Shown here: piece after piece, positions 53,115 through 61,457 of the stretch
Numbering within the stretch: the stretch's first letter is position 1
Layout: each line of letters opens with the position of its first letter
Assembly: GCA_022402565.1 (NCBI GenBank)
Contig: JAKRSC010000011.1
Span: 62,001 to 126,000, forward strand
DNA from: Hydrotalea sp.
Lineage (GTDB): Bacteria > Bacteroidota > Bacteroidia > Chitinophagales > Chitinophagaceae
DNA length: 64,000 nucleotides
Direction of reading: 5' to 3'
Translations under genes and position numbers: made by a program
The notes under the pieces: generated by a model
Database searches by the model: none
The model's input: the letters and a program-made list of their open reading frames with translations, nothing else
What the model was told of the DNA's origin: nothing

Positions 53115-53750
53115 CTAAGTATCTATTAAAAAGCAATAGACTTCCTTAGGACCGTGTACACCTACTACCAAGGTTTTTTCTATATCGGCGGTACGACTTG
53201 GTCCTGTTGCTAAAGTGAAAAATGATGGCAGCTTGTTTTTGTATTTAGCTTCCATTTGCTCTAAAGCCTCTGCAATATCATATACCAGTTGGTGCTGGTA
53301 GGCCACACAAACATGAATAGGCGCATATACACTACCTGTTCTTCCGCCTGCGTCGGCACTACTTAGTAATAAACTGCCAGTTCTTGCAACCAAACTTTCA
53401 CAGCCTGTAATAGAAACATCAGCTTGCTCAACTTCAGTTACCCATTCTAGTGGAAAGCTTGTCCAGCTTTTGGTAAGCCCTTCTATATCGGTATAGCATT
53501 TTTTCCAATTCCTAGCAGTTGCAAGTTCTATAAATTGCTCTTGCCAAGTAGTTTCAGTGGGGCAGTAAAAAAACTTTCCTTGTAAACCAGTGAATTGTTC
53601 TGCAAACACCACTGCTAAATCATCTTGCTGAGATTGATATAATTCAGTTGGATGAGTTGGCGGTACATCAAAAGGAACAGGCACCGGTTGTTGCAGTGCC
53701 TGTTGGATATTTTTTAAAATGATTGACTTTGAGTCAGATCCTTTTTTCAT
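53115..53750 (-). CDS. LUD domain protein (LutC/YkgG-like)
   Basis: A 211-residue cytoplasmic protein: EQADVSITGCESLVARTGSLLLSS and HQLVYDIAEAL...FFTLATGPSRTADIEKTLVVGVHGPKEV are the LUD signature. In other bacteria LutC works with LutA/LutB in lactate oxidation, but those are absent here; the ftsH-LUD pairing (four-base overlap) is a Bacteroidota trait of unknown meaning. Confidence 0.87.
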   Translation of the reverse strand: MKKGSDSKSIILKNIQQALQQPVPVPFDVPPTHPTELYQSQQDDLAVVFAEQFTGLQGKFFYCPTETTWQEQFIELATARNWKKCYTDIEGLTKSWTSFPLEWVTEVEQADVSITGCESLVARTGSLLLSSADAGGRTGSVYAPIHVCVAYQHQLVYDIAEALEQMEAKYKNKLPSFFTLATGPSRTADIEKTLVVGVHGPKEVYCFLIDT

Positions 53751-55813
53751 GCTTGGGTTGAATTTTCAGAATCTGGGTTAGTTACTTCTTCAGCAACTGG
53801 GGTTGTTTCTGTTACCTCAGCTACAGTTGGCACATCATCAGGGCCTTGAATTTCATGCAGTTTTTCAACAAATGGACGTTTACCAATTAGTTCTTCCACA
53901 TCACTCTTGTGTAAGACTTCTTTGTCTAATAATTCTTTAGCCAAGATTTCAACTTCTTTTTTCTTTTCAGTTAAAAGTTGGATGGTGCGTTCATAAGCTT
54001 GCTGAATGAGTTTTCTAACTTCTTCATCAATCAGTTTCCCAGTTTCTTCACTAAAAGGTTTTGTGAAGCTGTTTTCTTGAGAAGGATCGTAGAAACTTAC
54101 GTTACCAATTTTATCATTCATACCATACACCGTTACCATAGAATAAGCCATGCGTGTAATTTGTTGTAAGTCGTTGGCAGCACCCGTAGAAATTTTTCCG
54201 AAGAAAATATCTTCTGCTGCGCGTCCGCCAAGAGTCATACAAATCTGATCCATCAGCTGCTCAATGGTATAGAGGTATTGTTCTTTTGGAGTGTACTGTG
54301 CATATCCAAGTGCTGCAGTTCCTCTTGGTACTATAGTTACTTTTAGTAAAGGATAAGCATGTTCTAAGAACCATCCACAAATGGCGTGACCAGCTTCGTG
54401 GTAAGCAATGACTTCCTTTTCTTCCGGCGAAATGATTTTATTCTTCTTTTCCAAACCACCAATTACACGATCAATTGCGTCTTGGAAATCGATGAATTCA
54501 ACACAGTCTTTACCTTTTCTTGCCGCAATCAAGGCAGCTTCATTACAGACATTTGCGATGTCTGCACCTGCGAATCCAGAGGTTTGTTCAGCCAGTTTGA
54601 AAATATCTAAGTTATCAGCAATCTTGATTGGTCCCAGGTGCACTTTAAAGATAGCTTCTCTTCCTTTCAAATCGGGCTTATCTATAGATATCTGGCGATC
54701 AAAGCGACCAGGTCTCAAAAGAGCAGAATCCAATACATCTGGTCGGTTTGTAGCGGCTAATATGATAATACCCGTATCGCCACCAAATCCATCCATTTCA
54801 ACAAGCAATTGGTTCAAAGTATTTTCACGTTCATCGTTACTCATGATAGCGTTTCTACCGCGAGCACGTCCAATGGCGTCAATTTCATCGATGAAAATGA
54901 TACAAGGTGCTTTTTCACGAGCTTGCTTAAACAAGTCACGCACACGACTGGCACCAACACCTACAAACATTTCTACAAAATCAGAACCACTTAAGCTAAA
55001 GAACGGTACTTTGGCTTCACCTGCCATTGCTTTGGCAAGAAGGGTTTTACCAGTTCCAGGAGGTCCAACCAATAGTGCGCCTTTAGGAATTTTACCACCC
55101 AGCGCAGTATACTTCTTAGGGTTTTTCAGGAAGTCAACAATCTCCATCACTTCCACTTTTGCTTCATCTAATCCTGCAACATCAGAAAAAGTGATATTCA
55201 CCTTTAAATCCTTATCGAACAGTTGTGCACGGCTCTTACCAATGCTGAAAATACCGCCGGGTCCGCCTGCTCCGCCACCAGCGCCACCGCCCATTTTGCG
55301 CATTAAGATCATCCAAGCAAACACAATAAAGAGAACCGAGAACAAAATGTTCAGGATAGGCCCAAACATTTCACCCTCTGTATCTACTTTAGCTGGAATT
55401 TCAGCGATACCTTTTTCAAGGTAGAACTTTTCCAAACGTCCGTTGAAGCTTTCCCAATCGGTTACTTCAAACTGGAATAACGGATTGTTTTTGACTTTAT
55501 CAGCGGTAAGTGTGTTTTTAAATTTCTTCTTATAAAACTCCTTTTCAATAGCTTCTGGATGAATAAAAACCCTTACTACATCTTTGTTTTTAATAAAGAG
55601 TAAACGAGCTACATCACCTTTTGCCAGCATTTCGTTTCTGAATTCTAATTCAGTTGTTTGATAAGCATCGGGGCCCATTTTCCCGAACATGGGATAGGTT
55701 AATAAAACCACGGCTAAGATGCCATAAAACCAGTAAATGCTGAATTTGGGTCCTTTTTTCGGAGTATTTCCTTTATCTGAGAAATTCATCTTGTTTTTGT
55801 CTTCAGGTATCAT
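53747..55813 (-). CDS. ftsH: ATP-dependent zinc metalloprotease FtsH
   Basis: A 688-residue membrane AAA protease that removes misfolded membrane proteins and regulators. Two N-terminal membrane segments (about 25-41 and 152-171) flank a periplasmic domain; a glycine-rich linker (GGGAGGGAGGPGG) follows. Walker A GPPGTGKT (250-257), Walker B IIFIDEIDAIG, second region of homology ATNRPDVLDSALLRPGRFDR, and zinc site AYHEAGHA are complete. Ends in an acidic, Thr-rich tail. Overlaps the LUD gene. Confidence 0.97.
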   Translation of the reverse strand: MIPEDKNKMNFSDKGNTPKKGPKFSIYWFYGILAVVLLTYPMFGKMGPDAYQTTELEFRNEMLAKGDVARLLFIKNKDVVRVFIHPEAIEKEFYKKKFKNTLTADKVKNNPLFQFEVTDWESFNGRLEKFYLEKGIAEIPAKVDTEGEMFGPILNILFSVLFIVFAWMILMRKMGGGAGGGAGGPGGIFSIGKSRAQLFDKDLKVNITFSDVAGLDEAKVEVMEIVDFLKNPKKYTALGGKIPKGALLVGPPGTGKTLLAKAMAGEAKVPFFSLSGSDFVEMFVGVGASRVRDLFKQAREKAPCIIFIDEIDAIGRARGRNAIMSNDERENTLNQLLVEMDGFGGDTGIIILAATNRPDVLDSALLRPGRFDRQISIDKPDLKGREAIFKVHLGPIKIADNLDIFKLAEQTSGFAGADIANVCNEAALIAARKGKDCVEFIDFQDAIDRVIGGLEKKNKIISPEEKEVIAYHEAGHAICGWFLEHAYPLLKVTIVPRGTAALGYAQYTPKEQYLYTIEQLMDQICMTLGGRAAEDIFFGKISTGAANDLQQITRMAYSMVTVYGMNDKIGNVSFYDPSQENSFTKPFSEETGKLIDEEVRKLIQQAYERTIQLLTEKKKEVEILAKELLDKEVLHKSDVEELIGKRPFVEKLHEIQGPDDVPTVAEVTETTPVAEEVTNPDSENSTQA

Positions 55814-55864
55814 AAATTGGGTGCAAAGTCTACTAAATAATACAATTCATCTAAAAAAGTTCTG

Positions 55865-56266
55865 TTAAAGATCATGGTGTGTGGCATCTGCGTCACTCCA
55901 CATGTCCTCTAATCGGTAATGTTTTCTTGTTTCAGGGTGCATAATATGCACAACCACATTAATATAGTCAATGATTAACCATTGGTATGCTGCATGCCCT
56001 TCTGTATGGAAAGGTTTTTCGCCGCAATGCAAGCGCACTTCATCTTCTAGGTTGTGGGCAATGGCCCTAATTTGAGTAGAAGAAGGGGCTTGGCAAACCA
56101 CAAAAAAGTCCGCAACGGCCTCTGGCACTTTACGTAAATCGAGGCTAATGATGTTTTCGCCTTTTTTATCTTGAATAGCTCGGATGACGGTTTTAAACAG
56201 TTTAGAATTCTTGTTCAAACGTTGAACCTTAGAAGCTGATGCGGCTTTTGAAGCAATGGTTGTCAA
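55865..56266 (-). CDS. rsfS: Ribosome silencing factor RsfS
   Basis: A 133-residue protein that binds L14 and blocks subunit joining. IISLDLRKVPEAVADFFVVCQAPSSTQIRAIAHNLED and YQWLIIDYINVVVHIMHPETRKHYRLEDMW are the family signature. The start is TTG; no ATG occurs before the conserved core. It is the first gene of the rsfS-ftsH-LUD run, divergent from birA. Confidence 0.92.
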   Translation of the reverse strand: MTTIASKAASASKVQRLNKNSKLFKTVIRAIQDKKGENIISLDLRKVPEAVADFFVVCQAPSSTQIRAIAHNLEDEVRLHCGEKPFHTEGHAAYQWLIIDYINVVVHIMHPETRKHYRLEDMWSDADATHHDL

Positions 56267-56336
56267 ATAAAAATAAATTTGCGTTGGTGAAATAATAAAA
56301 TCAACCTATTTCGTCAAAAATACTAATTCTTTGTCT

Positions 56337-57092
56337 ATGCAAGAATCACAAGGAACTACTCTTCCACGAATGGTCATTTTAGACGATATAGATAGCACCA
56401 ATTTGTATGCCATGCGACTCATTCAGGCAAATATGGCTGAGCATGGGTTGGTAGTTCTGGCAAAACATCAGACTGCTGGAAGAGGCCAGCGGGGCAAGCA
56501 TTGGCAATCATTACCAGGTGAAAACCTATTATTTTCTATGGTGGTAGAAACAAAAGGCTGGCCATTGCAGCAGCAGTTTATATGGAATATGGCCGTAGCC
56601 TTAGCTTGCAGAGAGTTAGTAGAGAAGGAAGTGGCTGTGAGATGCAAGATTAAGTGGCCCAACGATTTATTTATTGGTGACAAAAAGGCAGGGGGGATTT
56701 TAATTGAAAATGTGGTTAGAGGCGAGTGGAATTGGACGGTTGTAGGTGTGGGTATGAATATTTTACAAAGATCTTTTGATGAAGAATTGTTGCATAAGGC
56801 GACCTCTTGGGCGAATGAACACAGCGGAAAAGTTGCTTGGGATTTAGAAGGACTAGCAATTAAGTTGGGAAAAAAGTTAATAGATGCATCAGATTGGCAG
56901 AATAGGCCCAAGGAAATATGTGTTGATTATAACAAGCATTTGTACCGATTAGGCGAAGAAATTACTTTGAAGAATGGTGAATTTATTGAGCGAGTGCGGG
57001 TGTTAGGGGTTGATGATTATGGACTTATACAAATAAAACGAGGTGAAATTCTAGAAAGTTTGGTTCATGGAAGTAGTGAATGGATTGTTTAA
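56337..57092 (+). CDS. birA: Biotin--[acetyl-CoA-carboxylase] ligase
   Basis: A 251-residue enzyme attaching biotin to carboxyl-carrier protein: LDDIDSTNLYAM, KHQTAGRGQRGKHWQS (biotinyl-AMP loop), CKIKWPNDLFIGDKKAGGILIE and VVGVGMNI are diagnostic. There is no N-terminal DNA-binding domain, so it is a class I ligase without repressor role. ATG at 56337 preferred over TTG at 56331. Confidence 0.94.
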   Translation: MQESQGTTLPRMVILDDIDSTNLYAMRLIQANMAEHGLVVLAKHQTAGRGQRGKHWQSLPGENLLFSMVVETKGWPLQQQFIWNMAVALACRELVEKEVAVRCKIKWPNDLFIGDKKAGGILIENVVRGEWNWTVVGVGMNILQRSFDEELLHKATSWANEHSGKVAWDLEGLAIKLGKKLIDASDWQNRPKEICVDYNKHLYRLGEEITLKNGEFIERVRVLGVDDYGLIQIKRGEILESLVHGSSEWIV

Positions 57093-57174
57093 TAAAGTGC
57101 TTTAAGTAGGCCATAAAACGCTTGACTGTAGAGGATTTTGAGGAATTTTTAATAAAATGTAGTTAAAAATGCTA

Positions 57175-57182
57175 TATTTTTG
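57175..57182 (+). promoter_or_regulatory. -7 box upstream of the T9SS cargo gene
   Basis: TATTTTTG lies 59 bp before the ATG at 57242; no good TTTG at 19-20 bp upstream. The leader contains a short GC-rich stretch (GGGCTGCCCCC). It probably drives the cargo gene and the small sorting-signal gene behind it. Confidence 0.4.
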
Positions 57183-57241
57183 TAGAAGTATTACTATTCT
57201 GTACAGGGCTGCCCCCTCCCTTTTATTCAAAAAAATGCCTT

Positions 57242-60200
57242 ATGAAGGTTTTGAACAAGCTTTTGCTATTGTTATTGGCATTATTTGTATTTATAACATG
57301 TGAATTACAGGCCCAAACCACGTATTATAACGTGGTTGGTGCAAGCAACCCAGCATTAGTTTCAAGTTGGACACAAAATATTGACGGCTCTGCAGGAGTA
57401 ACCCCTGCTAACTTTACGAGCAACGATCAGATTTTTATAATTAGGGAAACAACATCCATGACATTAACATCAACATGGACGATCTCGGGCGATAATGTTA
57501 GCTTAGAAATTTATGGAACTCTCAGCGTGAATACTGGCGGTGGTGTTGATTTGGCCTCCAGTGTATTTTTTATTTTAGGATCAGAGGGTATTTACAACCA
57601 TAATGTTAGTACCGATATTGCTGCGGTTGGTCAATTGATGAACAAAGCCTCTGTTTCTAATGACCTGAATTTTGAAGAGGGTTCAACAGTCAATTTTGGT
57701 GTTTCAGGTACACATACAATTGCTCAAACCTTTGATGAGAATGCAATGTATAATGTAAATATCTTAGGATCAGGAACAATAATAACAATAGCAAGTGGCG
57801 GATCATTAGGTATTTCTGGCAACCTAGAAATACCAGATGGAAACACTATTGTAATGGCAGAGGGCTCTTTGCTTTATAATGATGCAGTTTTTGGCGGAAT
57901 GACAACATCTGGTTCTGGGTTACTTCGAACTAACATCTTAACGACTATCTTCTTTCCTTCATCAATTTCGTGGAGTTTCACTGTTGAATTTTCTGGAAAC
58001 GGCAACCAAACTGTAGCAACAGGTACTTATCAAGATCTAATTTGTTCGGGAACTGGAAACAGAAATATACCATCAGGCGCTTATATTAGGATAGAAAACA
58101 CATGGGTAACATGTCCTATACTTACTTATACAATTAATAGCAATGCTACAATTGAGTTTGCATCAGAAGTGGATATTTCGTTGCCTAATTTACCGTACAG
58201 AAATCTTACAATTCATGGAGGGGGTATTAAGAGCTTACAAAGTAATTTGACAGTGGCTCAAACCTTGAATATTAATGATAACGTATCAAGACTTAGTTTA
58301 AATGGCTTTACACTAAGGCTGCAAGGCATAGTAAATATGTCTGGTTCTTTAATTGGTTCATCTACTTCCAATTTAGAAATATTAGGCAGCACCACCAATC
58401 AAGCTATACTAAGATTTAGTACTACAACTGGCCATAATCAGCTAAGGGATTTTTTGATTAATAGAACTGGTACAAATGGAGGTGCTGTGCTATACAACAA
58501 TTTGGATATTGTAAGAAGATTCACATTAACAAGAGGTATTCTTTTCTTGAATGGTCAGGTTATGACATTGAAAAGTACCTCTATTGCAGAAACAGCACAA
58601 GTTGGAATAGTTGGAGCAACTGGTACAACAAGCATCGATTATACAACACCATCAGCTGGTGGAAGAATTGTAGTTGAGAGATTTATTCCAAATGGGAGAA
58701 GAGCATATAGGGATATAGGTTCATCGGGAATTTATACAGATCAGTCGGTATTTGTTAATTGGCAGGAAAACGGTTTAGCTCCAGCAGGATTTGGTACACA
58801 TATAACTGGGATTGTAGGTGCATTCAATTCAATTGACGTAGTAACCGGCTTAGACAGAACATCATCTGGAGCTCGTTCTTTTCACCAACAAATCAATGGG
58901 GTTTGGTCAGATATCACAAATACAAACACTTTGCGACTAAATCCATATCAAGGATATAGGGTTTTAATTAGGGGTGATAGAAATACGAATTTAGCTACAC
59001 TTCCAACACCTACAAATATGTCAGGTGCTACTACCTTGAGGTCATCTGGCAGAATGGTGTACGGTGATATTACGTATACGACATCTGGTGTATCCAGTTC
59101 TCGTGGCGATATTGTAGGAATAGGTAGTAGTAGCTATCAGCTAAACCCAGCAAATAATGGTTTTAGTTTAGTTGCTAATCCTTTTCCAGCAATTGTTGAT
59201 TGGGATGTTATAAGAACTGCATCAACAAATATTCAGGAGACCTACTGGTATTGGGATCCAGCATTAGGTACTTCTGGAGCTTATGCAACAAGAAATGGCG
59301 CAACTAATGTTACTAGTGGAGGTTCAAGTATCAACGATTTCATACAACCAGGTATGGCTATTTTCGTTAGAAATTCTGCTACCAGTCCAATTTTGGTTAT
59401 TGGCGAAAATGCTAAAAATCCAGATCAAACTTTGCTTTCAGTTTTCTCAGTTGATCAAAATAAAACACACCAGCTTCCAGTTGTATTAAAGAGAAGATTA
59501 GATGGTGAAATCAGAAACATGGATGGAGTTACACTCGCACTTGGCAATAATTTTAATGACAGTTTTGATCAGAGGGAGGATGCTCAAAAGCTCACAAATC
59601 CTGGTGAAAATATTGCTATTGTTCATGGTACAAGAATGTTGAGTATTGATGCTAGAATGTTACCAGAATCCTTTGTTAGGGTGCCTTTAAGGATTTGGCA
59701 AGCTGTGAGAAATACAGATTATACATTAAGTATTGAAAATTCTACATCTATCAGCAGTAATAAAATACCCGTTCTTGAAGATAAGTTCCTCAACAAGTCA
59801 ATGTACATTCCTTCTGGGGAACAGTTTGAATATCCTTTTACAGTTACAAATGATACAGGATCACAAGGATTTAGGTTTCAAATTCTGTATAAAAAAATTG
59901 TTCCTGCACTTTTAAAGGATGCGTCGGTTGAACTTGTTGCCAAGAGAGTAGGAACTAAGGATGTAATAAGATTTTTCAACCCTCAGGAAAGAAATACATT
60001 GTTCTATCAAATTGAATATAGTTTAGATGGAGTTGAATATTTGCCTTTAAGTGAAAGAGTCATTGCACGTTCAAACAACAGTTTGAAACAAGAGTATCAG
60101 TTTGATGCTGAACTGCAAGAAATTAGTCAAGGGAAGGAAGTTTTTTATAGAGTTGTATTAGTAAATTGGAATGTTGAGAGTTTGCTTAGCAATACCGTAA

Positions 60201-60493
60201 AAGTTGGATCACTCAATCAGTCCTCCAAGCATATCAGAGTTTTTTCTAATCCAGTTATTACTTCTACAATTTCATTGGAGTTGTCGAATTTATTACAGGG
60301 CACTTATCATGTTAGGTTGGTGAATGATTTGGGGCAAATAGTTCTTATGAAAAAGATTGATCATTCGGGTGGAACTGGAGTTCAATCCATTCAATTGAAT
60401 GGGACTAGTATAAAGAACGGAATTTATCGCATCCAATTATTGGGGGGTAAAAATGAACTGATAGAAACAGAATCTGTTATTATTCAATTATAA
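57242..60493 (+). CDS. Large secreted protein with T9SS type A sorting domain
   Basis: A 1083-residue exported protein: signal VLNKLLLLLLALFVFITCELQAQ, mature start TTYYNVVGASNPALVSSW. The body is strand-rich with repeated Asn/Gly/Thr turns, as in beta-helix or beta-sandwich adhesins, and includes GGRIVVERFIPNGRRAYRDIG and SLVANPFPAIVDWD, both common in T9SS cargo. The last 80 residues (from RVFSNPVITSTISLELSNL to NELIETESVIIQL) form the type A sorting domain that targets the type IX system. Residues 26-95 match a module inside the large protein at 61458. Function: surface-exposed or released; no enzyme motif seen. Confidence 0.85.
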   Translation: MKVLNKLLLLLLALFVFITCELQAQTTYYNVVGASNPALVSSWTQNIDGSAGVTPANFTSNDQIFIIRETTSMTLTSTWTISGDNVSLEIYGTLSVNTGGGVDLASSVFFILGSEGIYNHNVSTDIAAVGQLMNKASVSNDLNFEEGSTVNFGVSGTHTIAQTFDENAMYNVNILGSGTIITIASGGSLGISGNLEIPDGNTIVMAEGSLLYNDAVFGGMTTSGSGLLRTNILTTIFFPSSISWSFTVEFSGNGNQTVATGTYQDLICSGTGNRNIPSGAYIRIENTWVTCPILTYTINSNATIEFASEVDISLPNLPYRNLTIHGGGIKSLQSNLTVAQTLNINDNVSRLSLNGFTLRLQGIVNMSGSLIGSSTSNLEILGSTTNQAILRFSTTTGHNQLRDFLINRTGTNGGAVLYNNLDIVRRFTLTRGILFLNGQVMTLKSTSIAETAQVGIVGATGTTSIDYTTPSAGGRIVVERFIPNGRRAYRDIGSSGIYTDQSVFVNWQENGLAPAGFGTHITGIVGAFNSIDVVTGLDRTSSGARSFHQQINGVWSDITNTNTLRLNPYQGYRVLIRGDRNTNLATLPTPTNMSGATTLRSSGRMVYGDITYTTSGVSSSRGDIVGIGSSSYQLNPANNGFSLVANPFPAIVDWDVIRTASTNIQETYWYWDPALGTSGAYATRNGATNVTSGGSSINDFIQPGMAIFVRNSATSPILVIGENAKNPDQTLLSVFSVDQNKTHQLPVVLKRRLDGEIRNMDGVTLALGNNFNDSFDQREDAQKLTNPGENIAIVHGTRMLSIDARMLPESFVRVPLRIWQAVRNTDYTLSIENSTSISSNKIPVLEDKFLNKSMYIPSGEQFEYPFTVTNDTGSQGFRFQILYKKIVPALLKDASVELVAKRVGTKDVIRFFNPQERNTLFYQIEYSLDGVEYLPLSERVIARSNNSLKQEYQFDAELQEISQGKEVFYRVVLVNWNVESLLSNTVKVGSLNQSSKHIRVFSNPVITSTISLELSNLLQGTYHVRLVNDLGQIVLMKKIDHSGGTGVQSIQLNGTSIKNGIYRIQLLGGKNELIETESVIIQL

Positions 60494-60504
60494 AGTAGAA
60501 CCAA

Positions 60505-60885
60505 TTGAGGAAAGTGAATAGTAGAGGTATTTATATTAAAGCATTTGTTTGCTCAATCGTATTTCAAATTTTTTGTACTTCAAATTTGTTGAATGCTCAA
60601 TTTGGAAGCGAAACACAGTTTGATTTAGTAAACCCGTTAGAGAGTAATTTTTTGGATAATAACGCTTCATCTGGAGGCTTACTGATTGATTCTTCTTTCA
60701 GTGGTCAGACTCCTTTTGAAGGAACGATCACTTTTGATGATCCCGGTGGGCCGGGTTCTGGCGGAGAAAACGGAGGTCCACCCGATGATAACAATATCCC
60801 ACTAGATGGCGGCATTTCAGTATTAATTGCAGTTGTAATGGCTACTGCATCAAAAAAACCGAATAGGCATAATAAATCTCAATAA
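60505..60885 (+). CDS. Small exported protein with PID-CTERM-like C-terminal sorting signal
   Basis: A 126-residue protein, TTG start, 11 bp after the T9SS cargo gene, so probably in one transcript. N-terminal signal (IKAFVCSIVFQIFCTSNLLNAQ), a short acidic body, a Gly/Pro-rich linker (DDPGGPGSGGENGGPPDD), then NIPLDGG (97-103), a hydrophobic stretch ISVLIAVVMATA and a basic end KKPNRHNK. The tripartite tail resembles exosortase substrates of Bacteroidota (PID-CTERM type, usually P-I-D-G-G; here P-L-D-G-G). An exosortase-like gene is convergent and overlaps its end by seven bases. The name is from family knowledge, not a search. Confidence 0.7.
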   Translation: MRKVNSRGIYIKAFVCSIVFQIFCTSNLLNAQFGSETQFDLVNPLESNFLDNNASSGGLLIDSSFSGQTPFEGTITFDDPGGPGSGGENGGPPDDNNIPLDGGISVLIAVVMATASKKPNRHNKSQ

Positions 60886-61418
60886 GTTCTTTTACTATAT
60901 CTCTGATGGAATAAAATTAAGCCAATTACAATAAAATATAGAATTACATTATAAAATGTATGATGATCAAACGATTCGCTAATCCATTTTTTGTTAAAGG
61001 CTATTAGCAAAAATGTTATTCTTAGGACATTTAAAAAAGTAATAAAAACACTGCCACTAGTTATCCAAGTCAATTTTCTTTTATAAGTTCCTTCATCAGA
61101 AAAAATTATATAAATAGTCCATAAACTAATAACATCAATACCTAAACACCCATACACTAAAACAATTCCGGAACCATTTTCTAATGCTAATGTTGTGATG
61201 TTTTTAAAGTATGTGGAATATCCAAATTGATTAAGAATAAACGAAGCTGAATTTAATTGTAAACTTCTAAACCACTTAATATAATTGAAGTTAGTTGCAC
61301 CATACTCCCAATAAAATCCTCCCTCAGCAAAAATTGCAATGGCTAGATAATGAAATAAGTATACAAGTATAAACGAACATAAAATTAAAAGTGGTCGTTT
61401 ATAATCGTTGATATACAT
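60879..61418 (-). CDS. Exosortase/archaeosortase-family membrane protein
   Basis: A 179-residue inner-membrane protein with about four or five hydrophobic segments. The three conserved residues of exosortases are in order and spacing: Cys91 in VLVYGCLGIDV, Arg133 in TFLNVLRITFLL, and His152/His153 in SFDHHTFYN, each at a membrane boundary. Exosortases are thought to cleave C-terminal sorting tails and pass the protein to a surface anchor. The size matches short Bacteroidota forms. The adjacent PID-CTERM-like gene is the obvious candidate substrate. It is divergent from the YCF48-repeat gene by 39 bp. Subfamily cannot be named from sequence alone. Confidence 0.8.
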   Translation of the reverse strand: MYINDYKRPLLILCSFILVYLFHYLAIAIFAEGGFYWEYGATNFNYIKWFRSLQLNSASFILNQFGYSTYFKNITTLALENGSGIVLVYGCLGIDVISLWTIYIIFSDEGTYKRKLTWITSGSVFITFLNVLRITFLLIAFNKKWISESFDHHTFYNVILYFIVIGLILFHQRYSKRTY

Positions 61419-61457
61419 GGTATAAAATTGTACTTTGTGAAAGATGTAAATTTAACT

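Noticed and set aside
54408-55424. 338-codon open frame on the plus strand, antisense to ftsH
   Set aside because: It lies wholly opposite the conserved AAA domain of ftsH. Its Ser/Pro-rich translation matches no family and is explained by the codon pattern of the sense gene.
60800-60870. C-terminal tail of the small protein as an ordinary membrane anchor
   Set aside because: Not excluded, but the hydrophobic run is short for a stable helix, the PLDGG motif precedes it, and an exosortase-like gene is adjacent. The sorting-signal reading is preferred.
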